Source: Actinotalea soli (GTDB lineage Bacteria; Actinomycetota; Actinomycetes; Actinomycetales; Cellulomonadaceae). Taken from it: DNA of 64,000 nucleotides. A model generated the notes under the pieces. It searched no databases and had not been told where the DNA came from. It saw only the letters and a program-made list of their open reading frames with translations. The stretch spans positions 62,001 through 126,000 of the forward strand of contig NZ_JAGEMK010000006.1 in the NCBI RefSeq assembly GCF_017565425.1, written 5' to 3'. Both the position numbers and the translations under genes were made by a program. Positions 32,679-40,474 of this stretch are shown here, in pieces. The first letter of the stretch is position 1. Every line of letters starts with the position of its first letter.

Positions 32679-33477
32679 CCACCTCGTCCAGCACCTCGAG
32701 CACCCGCTCCTGCGCCTCGAACCGGATGCAGTGCCCGACCCCGGGGACAGGCACGTGCGTGAGGTTCCCGTCGGGGGCTCGGCCGAGCAGCGCCTCGACG
32801 CGTTCGACCTGGGCCGGGGTCACGATCGCGCCGCGGGCGACGTCCCCCGTCAGCAGGGTCACCGGGAGGGGCACCTCAGCCATCGCCGCGGCCCAGTCCC
32901 GCGCGTCCCACTGGTGCTCGACGTCGGTGAGGCCAGGGGCCAGTGCGCGCTTGGCGGCGGCCCACGGCTCGTGCACGGCCTCGTCCCACCCCGGGTTGTC
33001 CGCCCGCGACTGCGCGACGAGCTGCTCCTGGCTCGCCGACCGGTAGGCCGCGAGCGCGGGCGGCATCCATGAGGGCATACCACGCTCCCCCGCCTGCCAC
33101 GCCGAGACCCACGCGGGGTCCTCCAGGACGAGTCCGGTGACGAGGTCTGGGTGAGCCAGGGTCAGCTCCTGGGCGGTGAGCCCACCCATCGAGTGCCCGA
33201 CGACGAGGGCCGGGCGGCCGATCACCCTCCGCAGCACGCGCGCGGCGTCCGACGCCAGGGCAGCGATCGTGAAGGGCTCCTCGGGCAGGGTCGAGCCACC
33301 GTGCCCGCGTGCGTCCGGGGCCACGACGTAGGCGCCGCGGGGGGCGAGGTGCTCGGCGACGGGGCGCCACACCTCCCCCGCGTCGGTCACCCCGTGCAGC
33401 AGCAGCACCGCCGTCGGGGCGTCCGGCTCCCCCCACGCGCGCCAGGCGATCCGGTCGAGCGTGCCCGTGGTCTCCAT
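32641..33477 (-). CDS. Alpha/beta hydrolase
   Basis: A 278-residue hydrolase: 'VLLLHGVTDAGEVW' oxyanion strand, 'VVAPDARGHGGS', nucleophile Ser96 in 'VVGHSMGGLTAQ', Asp in 'VTLLTGDVARG' region and catalytic His in 'VPGVGHCIRFEAQERV'. The cap region is Trp-rich. Substrate unknown; it could be an esterase helping to de-acylate imported sugars, given that it converges (38-base overlap) with a cytosolic GH5 gene, but this is inference. A TAGGCT hexamer ends six bases upstream of the ATG, and no Shine-Dalgarno sequence is seen. Confidence 0.87.
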   Translation of the reverse strand: METTGTLDRIAWRAWGEPDAPTAVLLLHGVTDAGEVWRPVAEHLAPRGAYVVAPDARGHGGSTLPEEPFTIAALASDAARVLRRVIGRPALVVGHSMGGLTAQELTLAHPDLVTGLVLEDPAWVSAWQAGERGMPSWMPPALAAYRSASQEQLVAQSRADNPGWDEAVHEPWAAAKRALAPGLTDVEHQWDARDWAAAMAEVPLPVTLLTGDVARGAIVTPAQVERVEALLGRAPDGNLTHVPVPGVGHCIRFEAQERVLEVLDEVVSRAADQPAAGR

Positions 33478-33483
33478 GGTTCG

Positions 33484-33489
33484 AGCCTA
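33484..33489 (-). promoter_or_regulatory. -10-like hexamer TAGGCT for the 33477 hydrolase
   Basis: On the minus strand TAGGCT ends six bases before the ATG at 33477. Confidence 0.5.
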
Positions 33490-33551
33490 GGCAGGTGACG
33501 CGCCGGACCGCAGGACCCCCGGCGCGGCGTCACCCTGGGCGCTGGCAGAGG

Positions 33552-34229
33552 TCAGGGCAGGCGCGCGCCCTCGGGGATCGCGATCTGGTCGTAGACCAGG
33601 ACGGTCGGGGTGCCGGCGCGCTCCGCCTGGAAGAGCACCTCGGCGTTCTCCTCGACCGCGACGGCGACCTTGAAGGCCAGCTTCAGCGAGACGCCGACGG
33701 CGAGCAGCCCGTGGTTGGCCCACACGACGGCGTTGACGTCGTCCCCCATGAGCTCGGCGCTGCGTCGACCGAAGTCGGCGTTGGTCGAGAACTCGAAGGG
33801 CATGATCGGGACCGGGCCCTTGGCGTAGAGCACCATGTTGAGCAGCACGGGATCGATCCGTCGGCCGAGGGCGCCGAGCACGTTCACGAAGGTCGACTCG
33901 GTGTGCACGATGGCCTGGGCGTCGGGCCGACGCCGGTAGTGCTCGAGGTGCACCGGCAGCTCGGTCGAGGGCAGCAGGTCCCCCTCGAGCACCGTGCCGT
34001 GCATGTCGACCACGAGCATGTCCTCGGGGTGCATCGCGTCGTAGCGGACGTCGCTCGGGGTGATGACCACGGCGTCCTCGCCGTCGAGCACCCCCGGCAG
34101 GCGGACGCTGATGTTGCCCTGGGTGTTGAAGTTGAGGCCGCAGCGCACCGACTCGCGGCAGTAGTACAGGATCTCCTCGCGGAGCCTCGGGTCGGCGAGG
34201 CCGGGGCGGGTGGCGGTCTGCTGGCTCAT
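33552..34229 (-). CDS. Class II aldolase/adducin-family protein with atypical metal site
   Basis: A 225-residue class II (zinc) aldolase-fold protein related to fuculose-1-phosphate/rhamnulose-1-phosphate aldolases and sugar-phosphate epimerases. 'GLNFNTQGNISVRLP' is the phosphate loop, 'VVITPSDVRYDAM' and 'STELPVHLEHYRRRPDAQAIVHTES' follow, with metal ligands expected at Glu90, His109, the third residue later, and His173 ('ANHGLLAVG'). In canonical enzymes the metal motif reads H-x-H; here it reads H109-T-E111. Start at 34229 is set by GGGAGAG; an upstream ATG (34259) would overlap the operator. A TGAATCGTTTCA site 18 bases upstream ties it to the rhamnose regulon, although a complete bifunctional rhamnulose aldolase exists at 47261, so its substrate may be a different sugar phosphate. 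Confidence 0.85.
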   Translation of the reverse strand: MSQQTATRPGLADPRLREEILYYCRESVRCGLNFNTQGNISVRLPGVLDGEDAVVITPSDVRYDAMHPEDMLVVDMHGTVLEGDLLPSTELPVHLEHYRRRPDAQAIVHTESTFVNVLGALGRRIDPVLLNMVLYAKGPVPIMPFEFSTNADFGRRSAELMGDDVNAVVWANHGLLAVGVSLKLAFKVAVAVEENAEVLFQAERAGTPTVLVYDQIAIPEGARLP

Positions 34230-34246
34230 GCTCTCTCCCGGGTGAG

Positions 34247-34258
34247 TGAATCGTTTCA
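34247..34258. promoter_or_regulatory. LacI-type operator TGAATCGTTTCA
   Basis: Matches the TGAAWCGWTTCA pattern of the rhamnose locus, 18 bases upstream of the class II aldolase ATG; binding there would block transcription start or elongation. Confidence 0.7.
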
Positions 34259-34376
34259 TCCAGCATCCTCGAAGCAGCGGCGCGGGACCAGGGACGTCAG
34301 TCCCGGGTTGCTCGGTGGTGGAGGCGAGGTCGGCGGTCCGGCGGGCGGGCGCCGACGTCCTGCCGAGCGCCTGCCC

Positions 34377-34982
34377 TCAGATCCACCCTTGCTCGCGGGC
34401 GTAGCGCGCGGCGTCGTGGCGGGTGGTCGTGTGGGTCTTGCCGATGGCGCTCGACAGGTAGTTGCGCACCGTGCCGGGTGCGAGGTGGAGGATGCGCGAG
34501 ATGTCGGAGGCCGAGTACCCGTCGCTCGCGACGCGCAGCACGTCCTTCTCGCGCTCGGTGAGCGGGCAGTCGTCGATCAGAGCCTGCGCGGAGACGCTGG
34601 GGTCCACGTGGCGCCCACCTCCGGCGACGTGGGCGATCGCCTCCGCGATGGTGTCAGGCGCCGACTGCTTGCCCAGGAACCCGCGGACGCCGAGCCGGAG
34701 CGCGCTGCGCAGCATGCCGGGCCGGGCGTGCCGGGTGAGCATGAGGATCGCCTGGTCGGGCCGATCGGAGAGCACAGCCCCGGCGACGTCGAGACCGTCC
34801 AGGCCGGGCATCTCCAGGTCGAGCACGAGGACGTCGGGCTGGTGCTCCGCGAAGGCGGCGAGCGCCTCGTGCCCGTCGGCCGCCTCGGCGACCACCGCGA
34901 TGTCGCCCTCGAGAGGCAGGAGGGTGGCGAGGGCGGTGCGGATGAGCCCTTCGTCGTCGGCCAGCACGACGCTGATCGTCAT
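34377..34982 (-). CDS. NarL/DesR-type response regulator
   Basis: A 201-residue two-domain response regulator. The receiver has the acidic pair in 'VVLADDEG', phospho-acceptor Asp in 'VLVLDLEMPGLDG' (about residue 54), Thr in 'LMLTRHA' and Lys in 'GFLGKQSAP'. The C-terminal LuxR HTH reads 'CPLTEREKDVLRVASDGYSASDISRIL' then 'APGTVRNYLSSAIGK'. Start and the kinase stop overlap by four bases, so they are coupled. This is the cytosolic output of the kinase encoded upstream at 34979-36070; the pair resembles the DesK/DesR membrane-fluidity systems. Confidence 0.95.
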   Translation of the reverse strand: MTISVVLADDEGLIRTALATLLPLEGDIAVVAEAADGHEALAAFAEHQPDVLVLDLEMPGLDGLDVAGAVLSDRPDQAILMLTRHARPGMLRSALRLGVRGFLGKQSAPDTIAEAIAHVAGGGRHVDPSVSAQALIDDCPLTEREKDVLRVASDGYSASDISRILHLAPGTVRNYLSSAIGKTHTTTRHDAARYAREQGWI

Positions 34983-36070
34983 GCGGCGGCCCTGCTCAGG
35001 TCGAGGCTGAGCGTGAACGAGCCGCCGTCGTGGGACACGCTCAGGGCACCGCCGGACCGCGCGACCCGCTCACGCAGGGCCGCGAGCCCGCGTTCGGGCC
35101 GAGCGGTGGCGGGCGCACCGTCGTTGCTGATGGTGAGCGCATCATCCGTGATCGCGATGGTGACGCTCCGTGCCGCCGGGTGACGAAGGATGTTGGTGGT
35201 GCCCTCGCGCAGCACGAGCGCGAAGATCTCCTCGTCCGCCTCGTGGTGCGTGTCCTCACCCGCGACATCGACGGCCATGCCGGCTGCGGTCAGGAGCGCT
35301 GTCGCGTTCGCCAGCTCGGACGCGAAGGACAGCTGACGGGTCGAGTTGACCAGGTGCTGGGCCTGATCGATGGTCTCGCCCGTGAGGCGTTCGATCTCGG
35401 CGAGCTCGGCGGCCACGCGCTCAGGGTCGACGTGCTGGAGGCGTGCTGCGACGGCCGCCTTGAGCTTGATGACGTGCAGGGTGTGGCCCTGGATGTCGTG
35501 CAGGTCAGCGGCGAACCGCATCCGCTCCTTGACGACCGCCAGCTCGGCCTCCGCGGCGCGCATCGCATCGAGCTCGGTGAACAGCCGCCACGCGATGTCG
35601 TTGAGCCAGAACGTGGCGATGAAGATGGTGGCGTAGAAGAGGGCTCCTGCCACGTACCCGACGGTCGAGCCGGGGGTGTTCACGAGGCTCAGCAGACCTG
35701 TGGCACCGATCATGGCGAGCAGCGCGACGGCCCAGGGGGCCCGCGAGCGGGTCAACGAGACGACCACGATGCCGCCGATGATCGCGACCGGGGCCACCGC
35801 CGGGACATCGATCCGCAGGAGCACAGCGGCCACCCAGGTCGCCTGCGCCAGTGCCAGAGCGGCGAGCAGCACCGCGCGGCGGGGAGGGTCGTGCCACCTG
35901 CTCGCCAGCCAGACGGCCAGGCCGAAGCTCGGCGCCACCACGACGGGATGCCACCAGGGCCCGGCCGAGAGGATCAGCGCGAGCCCGCCGACAAGACTCA
36001 CCGTTCCCACCATCACGGCGGTCGTGATGAAGCGCATGCGGGTGAGCGGGCGCGCCTCCGGTGTGGTCAT
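34979..36070 (-). CDS. DesK-like sensor histidine kinase
   Basis: A 363-residue membrane kinase. Five hydrophobic helices occupy about residues 10-150 ('ITTAVMVGTVSLVGGLALIL', 'VVVAPSFGLAVWLA', 'AVLLAALALAQATWVAAVLL', 'VAPVAIIGGIVVVSL', 'GYVAGALFYATIFIATFWL'), with no large extracellular sensor. The HisKA_3 box is 'RFAADLHDIQGHTLHVIKLK', with the phosphorylated His in L-H-D-I-Q-G-H. The catalytic domain contains 'LVLREGTTNILRHPAA' (N box) and 'RGLAALRERVARSGG'. I take the ATG at 36070; an extension to 36121 is non-conserved-looking. Four-base overlap with its response regulator. In DesK proteins the helices sense membrane thickness; the stimulus here is unknown. Confidence 0.93.
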   Translation of the reverse strand: MTTPEARPLTRMRFITTAVMVGTVSLVGGLALILSAGPWWHPVVVAPSFGLAVWLASRWHDPPRRAVLLAALALAQATWVAAVLLRIDVPAVAPVAIIGGIVVVSLTRSRAPWAVALLAMIGATGLLSLVNTPGSTVGYVAGALFYATIFIATFWLNDIAWRLFTELDAMRAAEAELAVVKERMRFAADLHDIQGHTLHVIKLKAAVAARLQHVDPERVAAELAEIERLTGETIDQAQHLVNSTRQLSFASELANATALLTAAGMAVDVAGEDTHHEADEEIFALVLREGTTNILRHPAARSVTIAITDDALTISNDGAPATARPERGLAALRERVARSGGALSVSHDGGSFTLSLDLSRAAA

Positions 36071-36286
36071 CGCCTGTCTCGCACCTTTCGAAGCGGCCTG
36101 GGAGCGGGTCTGCACCGCCATCCTCCGTCCGCCACGTCGCCGAGCAACAGTGACGCCGTGTCATGCCCAGCTGGTGACCTGGTGGCACTCCTGCGCGCGC
36201 ACGCGCCGAGGAAGGCTGAAGCCATCCAGTTCCGCGACGCCCTCGACCGACGGCGTCACGGTCACGTCCGAGAGTGAGGATCCAAC

Positions 36287-36793
36287 GTGCTTTTCGATGG
36301 TATCGGCGACTTCTTCCTTCAGCTGCTGCAGTTCGTAGGCAACCTCGAGTCCTGGCAGCAGATCGGCGCGCTCCTCCTGGTGAGCGCCATACCCTTCATC
36401 GAGTCCTACCTGGGCAGCTTCATGGGCATCCTCGTCGGCATGGAGTCGATCGTCGCAGTCGCCGTCGCCTCCGTCGGCAACGCGATCTCGACCTTCCTGC
36501 TCATCGCCGGCGCGGGTCGCGCGAGGTCTGCCGTGGTCAACGGCCGCCAGGGCGCGGCTGCGCCGACGCCGTCCAAGCGCCGGCAGAAGGTGGCGAAGTA
36601 CATGGAGCGGTTCGGCGTCCCCGGCGTCTCGCTGCTCGGTCCGCTTGCCCTGCCCAGCCAGTTCACCGGGCCGACGATGGTCGCGATCGGAGCATCGACC
36701 CGCAGCGTGTACGTGTGGATGGGGATCTCGATCGTCGCCTGGGGCGTGCTGTTCGGGTTCTTCAGCCACCTCGTCGTCGGCTGGATCGGCTGA
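36287..36793 (+). CDS. Small multidrug-export/DedA-like membrane protein (YqaA-related)
   Basis: A 168-residue membrane protein of the 'small multi-drug export protein' family: 'GALLLVSAIPFIESYLGSFMGILVGM' and 'AVASVGNAISTFLLIAGAGR' form the first helices with the conserved P-x-x-E-S, a basic loop (RRQKVAKYMERFG) follows, then 'GVSLLGPLALPSQFTGPTMVAIGAS', as in DedA-related proteins that carry a membrane-embedded acidic residue (here Glu in PFIES). GTG start. It is divergent from the sensor kinase and could be one of its targets, since membrane-active export proteins are common targets of DesK-like systems. Confidence 0.85.
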   Translation: MLFDGIGDFFLQLLQFVGNLESWQQIGALLLVSAIPFIESYLGSFMGILVGMESIVAVAVASVGNAISTFLLIAGAGRARSAVVNGRQGAAAPTPSKRRQKVAKYMERFGVPGVSLLGPLALPSQFTGPTMVAIGASTRSVYVWMGISIVAWGVLFGFFSHLVVGWIG

Positions 36794-36884
36794 GGGGATC
36801 GGGGACGCCCGTCGCAGGTTGCGGGCGACTGCGGGTGGCCGGGACAGTGGGTCGTGTCCGATGCCGACGCGTCGAGGGGGCGTC

Positions 36885-37154
36885 ATGCCAGGCAAGAGTG
36901 GCCGGGGCCAGGGGCCGCGAGCACGAGCCGAGACGACGGGCGAGGTGCGGTCACGCCACCTCAGGGCCGCGCTCTACGCCCTGGGCACCACCGCCGTCGT
37001 GCTGGTCACCGATCCGTCGATCGTGCAGGAGAACCGGGCCGCCGCCTACGCGCTGACGGGTCTGGCCTTCGCCCTGGCGCTCGGATTCTGGGAAATCGTG
37101 CTCGTCGCGGTGCGGCGGCTTCGGGTCGGTCAGCGACGGGGTGAGGGCCGTTGA
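36885..37154 (+). CDS. Hypothetical two-helix membrane protein
   Basis: An 89-residue protein with a basic N-terminus ('GKSGRGQGPRARAETTGEVRSRHL') and two hydrophobic helices, 'RAALYALGTTAVVLVTDPSIVQ' and 'RAAAYALTGLAFALALGFWEIVLVAVRRL'. GAGGGGG precedes the ATG by five bases, supporting this start over an ATG 24 bases upstream. The frame is open through the 3' end of the preceding gene but not coding-like there. No family recognised. Confidence 0.65.
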   Translation: MPGKSGRGQGPRARAETTGEVRSRHLRAALYALGTTAVVLVTDPSIVQENRAAAYALTGLAFALALGFWEIVLVAVRRLRVGQRRGEGR

Positions 37155-37385
37155 CCGGTCCTTCAGCGGCCGCGTTGGCGCCCGCTGGGGGCGCCCCCGG
37201 GAGGCTGCCGTGGCACCGGTTGTGGCGTGCGCTCAGCCGGACGGGCGGACTGCTGCTGGCGCCTACGGCGGGGTGGCTCTCGCGTTCGCAGGGGGCCGAG
37301 TACGTCCCAGCGGGCCTCCGATGACGGCGACTCCGGGTAGCCGATATCCGGCCATGCCGCCAACCGTGCCCCGCGTCGGCGATGC

Positions 37386-37811
37386 TCACGAGGTGACGAT
37401 GGCCGACGCAGCGGCAACGGCGTCCTCGTACTGACGCCGGTCGAAGACGAAGGGCCCGAACCCCGTGTACGCCCACTCCGGGCGGTGAGGCTGGGCAAAG
37501 CCGGACCAGGTGACCGAGTTCTCGGCCAAGACCACTTCGGCCTCGAGTGGCCAGCACCCGACCTCGCCGCAGTCGCATCCGAGCAGCCACAGCCGCTTGG
37601 AGCGAGGCCAGTGCCGCGCTCTGACGCCGCGGTAGTAGTCGTTGAGATCTCCAGCGGGGAGCAGACCGGCGTAGCCTCCGGCAGGCGCGAAACCTTGTAG
37701 CGACTCGTAGGCCTCCACCATGTCGATCAACGATGCGCCGTCAACCGTCGGAACGAGCGCCACGACGCCCTCGCTCTCCTTCACCGCGAGGAGGCCCAGC
37801 AGGTTGTTCAC
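37386..37811 (-). CDS. Hypothetical protein with conserved Cys-x-Cys/Cys segment
   Basis: A 141-residue cytosolic protein. Notable are 'LWLLGCDCGEVGCWPLEAEV' (C-x-C-x4-C, perhaps a metal-binding or structural site), 'VTWSGFAQPHRPEWAYTGFGPFVFDRRQYEDAV' in outline and an N-terminal 'GVVALVPTVDGASLIDMVEAYE'. The layout matches a widespread but unnamed actinobacterial family. GTG start at 37811. It is 43 bases downstream of another small gene in the same direction and the two may be co-transcribed. Confidence 0.7.
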   Translation of the reverse strand: MNNLLGLLAVKESEGVVALVPTVDGASLIDMVEAYESLQGFAPAGGYAGLLPAGDLNDYYRGVRARHWPRSKRLWLLGCDCGEVGCWPLEAEVVLAENSVTWSGFAQPHRPEWAYTGFGPFVFDRRQYEDAVAAASAIVTS

Positions 37812-37854
37812 GCGCGTGAGTGTCGCATCGCGGGAGACTCGAGTTGGTTTCGCC

Positions 37855-38223
37855 TCACAGACCGATGAAGACCGTGTCGAGGGCTTCGTGCTCGAAGGCC
37901 CACGTCTCGAACCCAGTCCGATCCGAGCGGGCCTCGATCCGACCGTCCGATAGGACGAAAACGCAGTCGCCGGCGAAACCTAGATCCGGAAACACGACGT
38001 CGAGCAGGTCCAGCCCGCACAGGTCCCAGACGGCGTCCTCGGCGCTCGCGTCACCCCAGGCCGCCACAACCTGATCACCCCGGTACCAAGTCCACTCGCC
38101 GGTGAGCGCGACCGACCATCCGCCTCCGACGACGGTGAGCATCGGGGCGTTGTACTCCACCTGCTGCACACGCAGAGGCGTCAACGGTCGGATCGCCGCT
38201 GCAAGCCCTGTCGCATCGTCCAT
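37855..38223 (-). CDS. Hypothetical protein (DUF6188-like)
   Basis: A 122-residue protein. 'VEYNAPMLTVVGGGWSVALTGEWTWYRG', 'VWDLCGLDLLDVVFPD' and 'GDCVFVLSDGRIEARSDRTGFETWAFEH' make a beta-rich fold resembling small DUF6188-type proteins found near toxin or immunity genes in actinobacteria; no such partner is evident here. The ATG at 38223 follows GAGAGG; an upstream ATG (38259) would add 12 Arg-rich residues. Family assignment is tentative. Confidence 0.65.
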   Translation of the reverse strand: MDDATGLAAAIRPLTPLRVQQVEYNAPMLTVVGGGWSVALTGEWTWYRGDQVVAAWGDASAEDAVWDLCGLDLLDVVFPDLGFAGDCVFVLSDGRIEARSDRTGFETWAFEHEALDTVFIGL

Positions 38224-38291
38224 TGTCCGATCCTCTCGAATCCGGTGGCACCTGGTCATGCCGCGGACGTACGCGTCGGTGGCCTTCGATC

Positions 38292-38663
38292 GTGCCCCGC
38301 TCCGTGATCGTCGTGAGCACTGACCCGCATCTCTACGACAGCGTGCGAGAAGTCCTCGATGGTGATCCTCGCTTCATCCACCTCGACGACCACCTGCACT
38401 GCGACGGTTCGTCGGCACCGCTGACGAACATCTACCCCGTGGACGTCAGTCCCGTTGAGTGGGAGGGGGGACTTCACCGATCGCACGTCGCCGGACCCGC
38501 GGGCGATGTCGGCCGCGATCTTCGAGTGTCGCTCACCGGAATGGATCGCGGGGTGGGTCGCCTCGTCGCCAGCCGACTGGTGGAACCGTTGTGGATCGTC
38601 GACTCCACAGAGACCGCGGGGCCCGCAGGAGCCGTCGACCCCGACCGCGTCGCACTCGCCTGA
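38292..38663 (+). pseudogene. Hypothetical gene with two compensating frameshifts
   Basis: The open frame runs through, but its middle third is not protein-like. Before about 38466 the frame reads 'VSTDPHLYDSVREVLDGDPRFIHLDDH...VEWEG'; between about 38470 and 38545 the coding signal moves one base ahead ('SPDPRAMSAAIFECRSPEWIA'); from about 38550 it returns ('VGRLVASRLVEPLWIVDST', 'AVDPDRVALA'). The first switch falls in a run of six G (38465-38470), the second in GCGGGGTGGG (near 38548). This equals one inserted plus one lost base, preserving length. Whether it is biological decay or a sequencing error cannot be told here. The start is GTG 38292 or 38304. Product family unknown. Confidence 0.55.
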
Positions 38664-38844
38664 TCGTGTGATCGTGCCCGCTGGCCACACGCTCCTGCCG
38701 TGGGCCGCGCATCTGAGATGGAGGCTTCTCGCTGCTGAAGGCCCGTGCCGAAACGACCGCGATCTCATCGTCGGTCGTCCCGTCGCGCAGCATGACCATC
38801 GTTCGGCCGACCAGGGAGCCGTACTCAGGAAGCGCGACGCTCGT

Positions 38845-38850
38845 TAGGCT
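38845..38850 (+). promoter_or_regulatory. -10-like hexamer TAGGCT before the 38857 start
   Basis: TAGGCT ends six bases before the ATG; no ribosome site is visible. Confidence 0.5.
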
Positions 38851-38856
38851 TCGGCG

Positions 38857-39375
38857 ATGGGCGTCAGGAACTACCTCGTCGAGGGGGTCTCCGGCTCAGG
38901 GAAGACGACCCTCTGCGACGAGCTCCAACGGCGTGGCCACCACGCCATCCACGGCGACCGCGTCCTGGCCTACCAGGGCGATCCCGAGACCGGCGAGCCG
39001 ACGGACACCGCAGCGCACGAGAACCACCTCTGGGACGTCGAGGCTGTGAAAGCCCTCACAGCCGACCAGAGCTACCCGATGACCTTCTTCTGCGGCGGGT
39101 CACGGAACTTCGCCAGGTTCATCGAGCTCTTCGACGGCGTCTTCGTCCTCGAGGTGGATGCGGACACCCTGGAGCGACGGCTCACGGCGCGGCCGGAGGA
39201 CGAGCCCGGCGGGAGGCCGGAGGAGCAGGACGCCATCCTCGAGCTGCATCGCACGAAGGAGGACATCCCGAGGACCGGCGTGGTCATCGACGCCACTCGC
39301 CCCGTCGCGCGCGTCGCAGACGAGATCCTCCGGCAGATCGGAGCACCTGAACAGCACTCTCCGGTACGGCGGTGA
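38857..39375 (+). CDS. P-loop kinase-like ATP-binding protein
   Basis: A 172-residue P-loop protein. Walker A is 'EGVSGSGKTTLCDEL' (residues 9-23), followed by 'GHHAIHGDRVLAYQGDPETG', 'TFFCGGSRNFARFIELFDGVFVLEVDADTLERRL' in outline and the LID-like basic stretch 'RPEDEPGGRPEEQ', and a last strand 'TGVVIDATRPVARVADEIL'. The layout is that of small nucleoside or shikimate-type kinases, as found in many uncharacterised AAA_18-like proteins. The natural substrate is unknown. Leaderless by its promoter. Confidence 0.82.
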   Translation: MGVRNYLVEGVSGSGKTTLCDELQRRGHHAIHGDRVLAYQGDPETGEPTDTAAHENHLWDVEAVKALTADQSYPMTFFCGGSRNFARFIELFDGVFVLEVDADTLERRLTARPEDEPGGRPEEQDAILELHRTKEDIPRTGVVIDATRPVARVADEILRQIGAPEQHSPVRR

Positions 39376-39410
39376 GCGGTCGACGGCTCGCTCGCTCGTG
39401 CCGTTCTCAG

Positions 39411-40148
39411 CTATGCGGGCAGACTCCATGCGGAGATGTGGCTGGTGCTCTCGGACGTGAACGGGGACCGGTTCCAGTCCGCCCAGCGCCCTGCCGGCTC
39501 GAGCCCGGCGAGCTTGGCCATGAGATCGCACTCGGCAGGCCAGACGAACCGGAAGTTGCTCGTCGAGTACCGGTAGGTCCCGTCGTCCTCCCGTGAGTAG
39601 TGGTGCGAGGTGCCCTGTTGGGTTGCCATGTCGAAGGTGTCGAGACCGGTGTGGCGGTCGGTCACCTCGAAGGGCACGGCGGTCTGGCCGGGCGGGAAGC
39701 GCCGGATGCCGGGCACCCCCAGCTCGATCACGAAGTGCCCGTCTGGGGAGAGGTGGCGCGCAGCGTTGCGGAAGCACGCGACCTGCTCGTCCTGCGTGCG
39801 CAGGTTTCCGAGGGTGTTGAAGACGAGGTACACGAGCGAGAAGGTGCCCTCGACGCGGGTGCTGGCCATGTCGCCGAGGATGACCGGGATCTCGGCGGCA
39901 GACGCCTTGCGACGCAGCTGCTCGACCATCGGCGGAGAGAGTTCGATGCCGGTGACAGGCACCCCGCGCTCGGACAGCGGAACGGCCACTCTGCCGGTCC
40001 CTATGGCGAGCTCCAGCGCCGGGCCGTCCCCCGCGAGCTCGGCGAGGAAGTCCACCGTGGGGGCGAGGACCTCGGAGCTGAACATCGGCGACGACGGGTC
40101 GTCGTAGCGCATCGCGGTCTCGGCGTCCCACAGATCACTGGAGGTCAT
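39411..40148 (-). CDS. Class I SAM-dependent methyltransferase
   Basis: A 245-residue methyltransferase: motif I 'ALELAIGTGRVAVPLSERG' (G-x-G), motif II 'VTGIELSPPMVEQLRRKA', post-motif 'GDMASTRVEGTFSLVYLVFNTLGNL' and 'FRNAARHLSPDGHFVIEL'. The type is the Methyltransf_25 small-molecule enzymes widespread in actinobacteria. Nothing near it identifies the acceptor. A CAGGCT hexamer lies six bases before the ATG on the minus strand, fitting leaderless expression. Confidence 0.88.
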   Translation of the reverse strand: MTSSDLWDAETAMRYDDPSSPMFSSEVLAPTVDFLAELAGDGPALELAIGTGRVAVPLSERGVPVTGIELSPPMVEQLRRKASAAEIPVILGDMASTRVEGTFSLVYLVFNTLGNLRTQDEQVACFRNAARHLSPDGHFVIELGVPGIRRFPPGQTAVPFEVTDRHTGLDTFDMATQQGTSHHYSREDDGTYRYSTSNFRFVWPAECDLMAKLAGLEPAGRWADWNRSPFTSESTSHISAWSLPA

Positions 40149-40312
40149 GGGCCGAGCCTGACGAAGCGGACTGGCCCCAGCAAGGGGATAACGGCTCGAC
40201 GCGCGGCCTCCCCAGGTCGACCGTATGGTCGCCAGACGCGACGACGACTGCTGAGCAGAGTTCGGCGGCGCCCGCGAGCCCGACGACGATCACCCGAACT
40301 GAGGCGCCTACC

Positions 40313-40438
40313 GTGAGAATCGGACGCGACGTCGAGGTCAGACCCCTCGGCGGCGGCAAGGGCTGCCTGGTGATGCTTCTGGTCTCCGTCGTCGCCTCGA
40401 TCGTGCTGACCGTGCTCCTCAACCTCCTGCTCCGCTGA
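40313..40438 (+). CDS. 41-residue single-helix membrane protein
   Basis: Starting at GTG 40313 the frame gives a 41-residue peptide: a short polar head 'RIGRDVEVRPLGGGKGCL', then one continuous membrane helix 'VMLLVSVVASIVLTVLLNLL' and a final Arg before TGA. The tidy head, G-G-G-x-G-C turn and uninterrupted hydrophobic helix resemble tiny conserved membrane proteins that occur in many actinobacteria. It lies in the 326-base gap between a methyltransferase and a DUF1697 gene. Confidence 0.6.
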   Translation: MRIGRDVEVRPLGGGKGCLVMLLVSVVASIVLTVLLNLLLR

Positions 40439-40474
40439 AAGCATCCGCGGATGTCCTGCCCGAGGCGGTGAGCG

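Noticed and set aside
38533-38799. Minus-strand frame beginning 'VMLRDGTTDDEIAVVSARAF'
   Set aside because: The first 40 residues look somewhat coding-like, but the rest is Arg-rich, overlaps the frameshifted gene and has no start signal.
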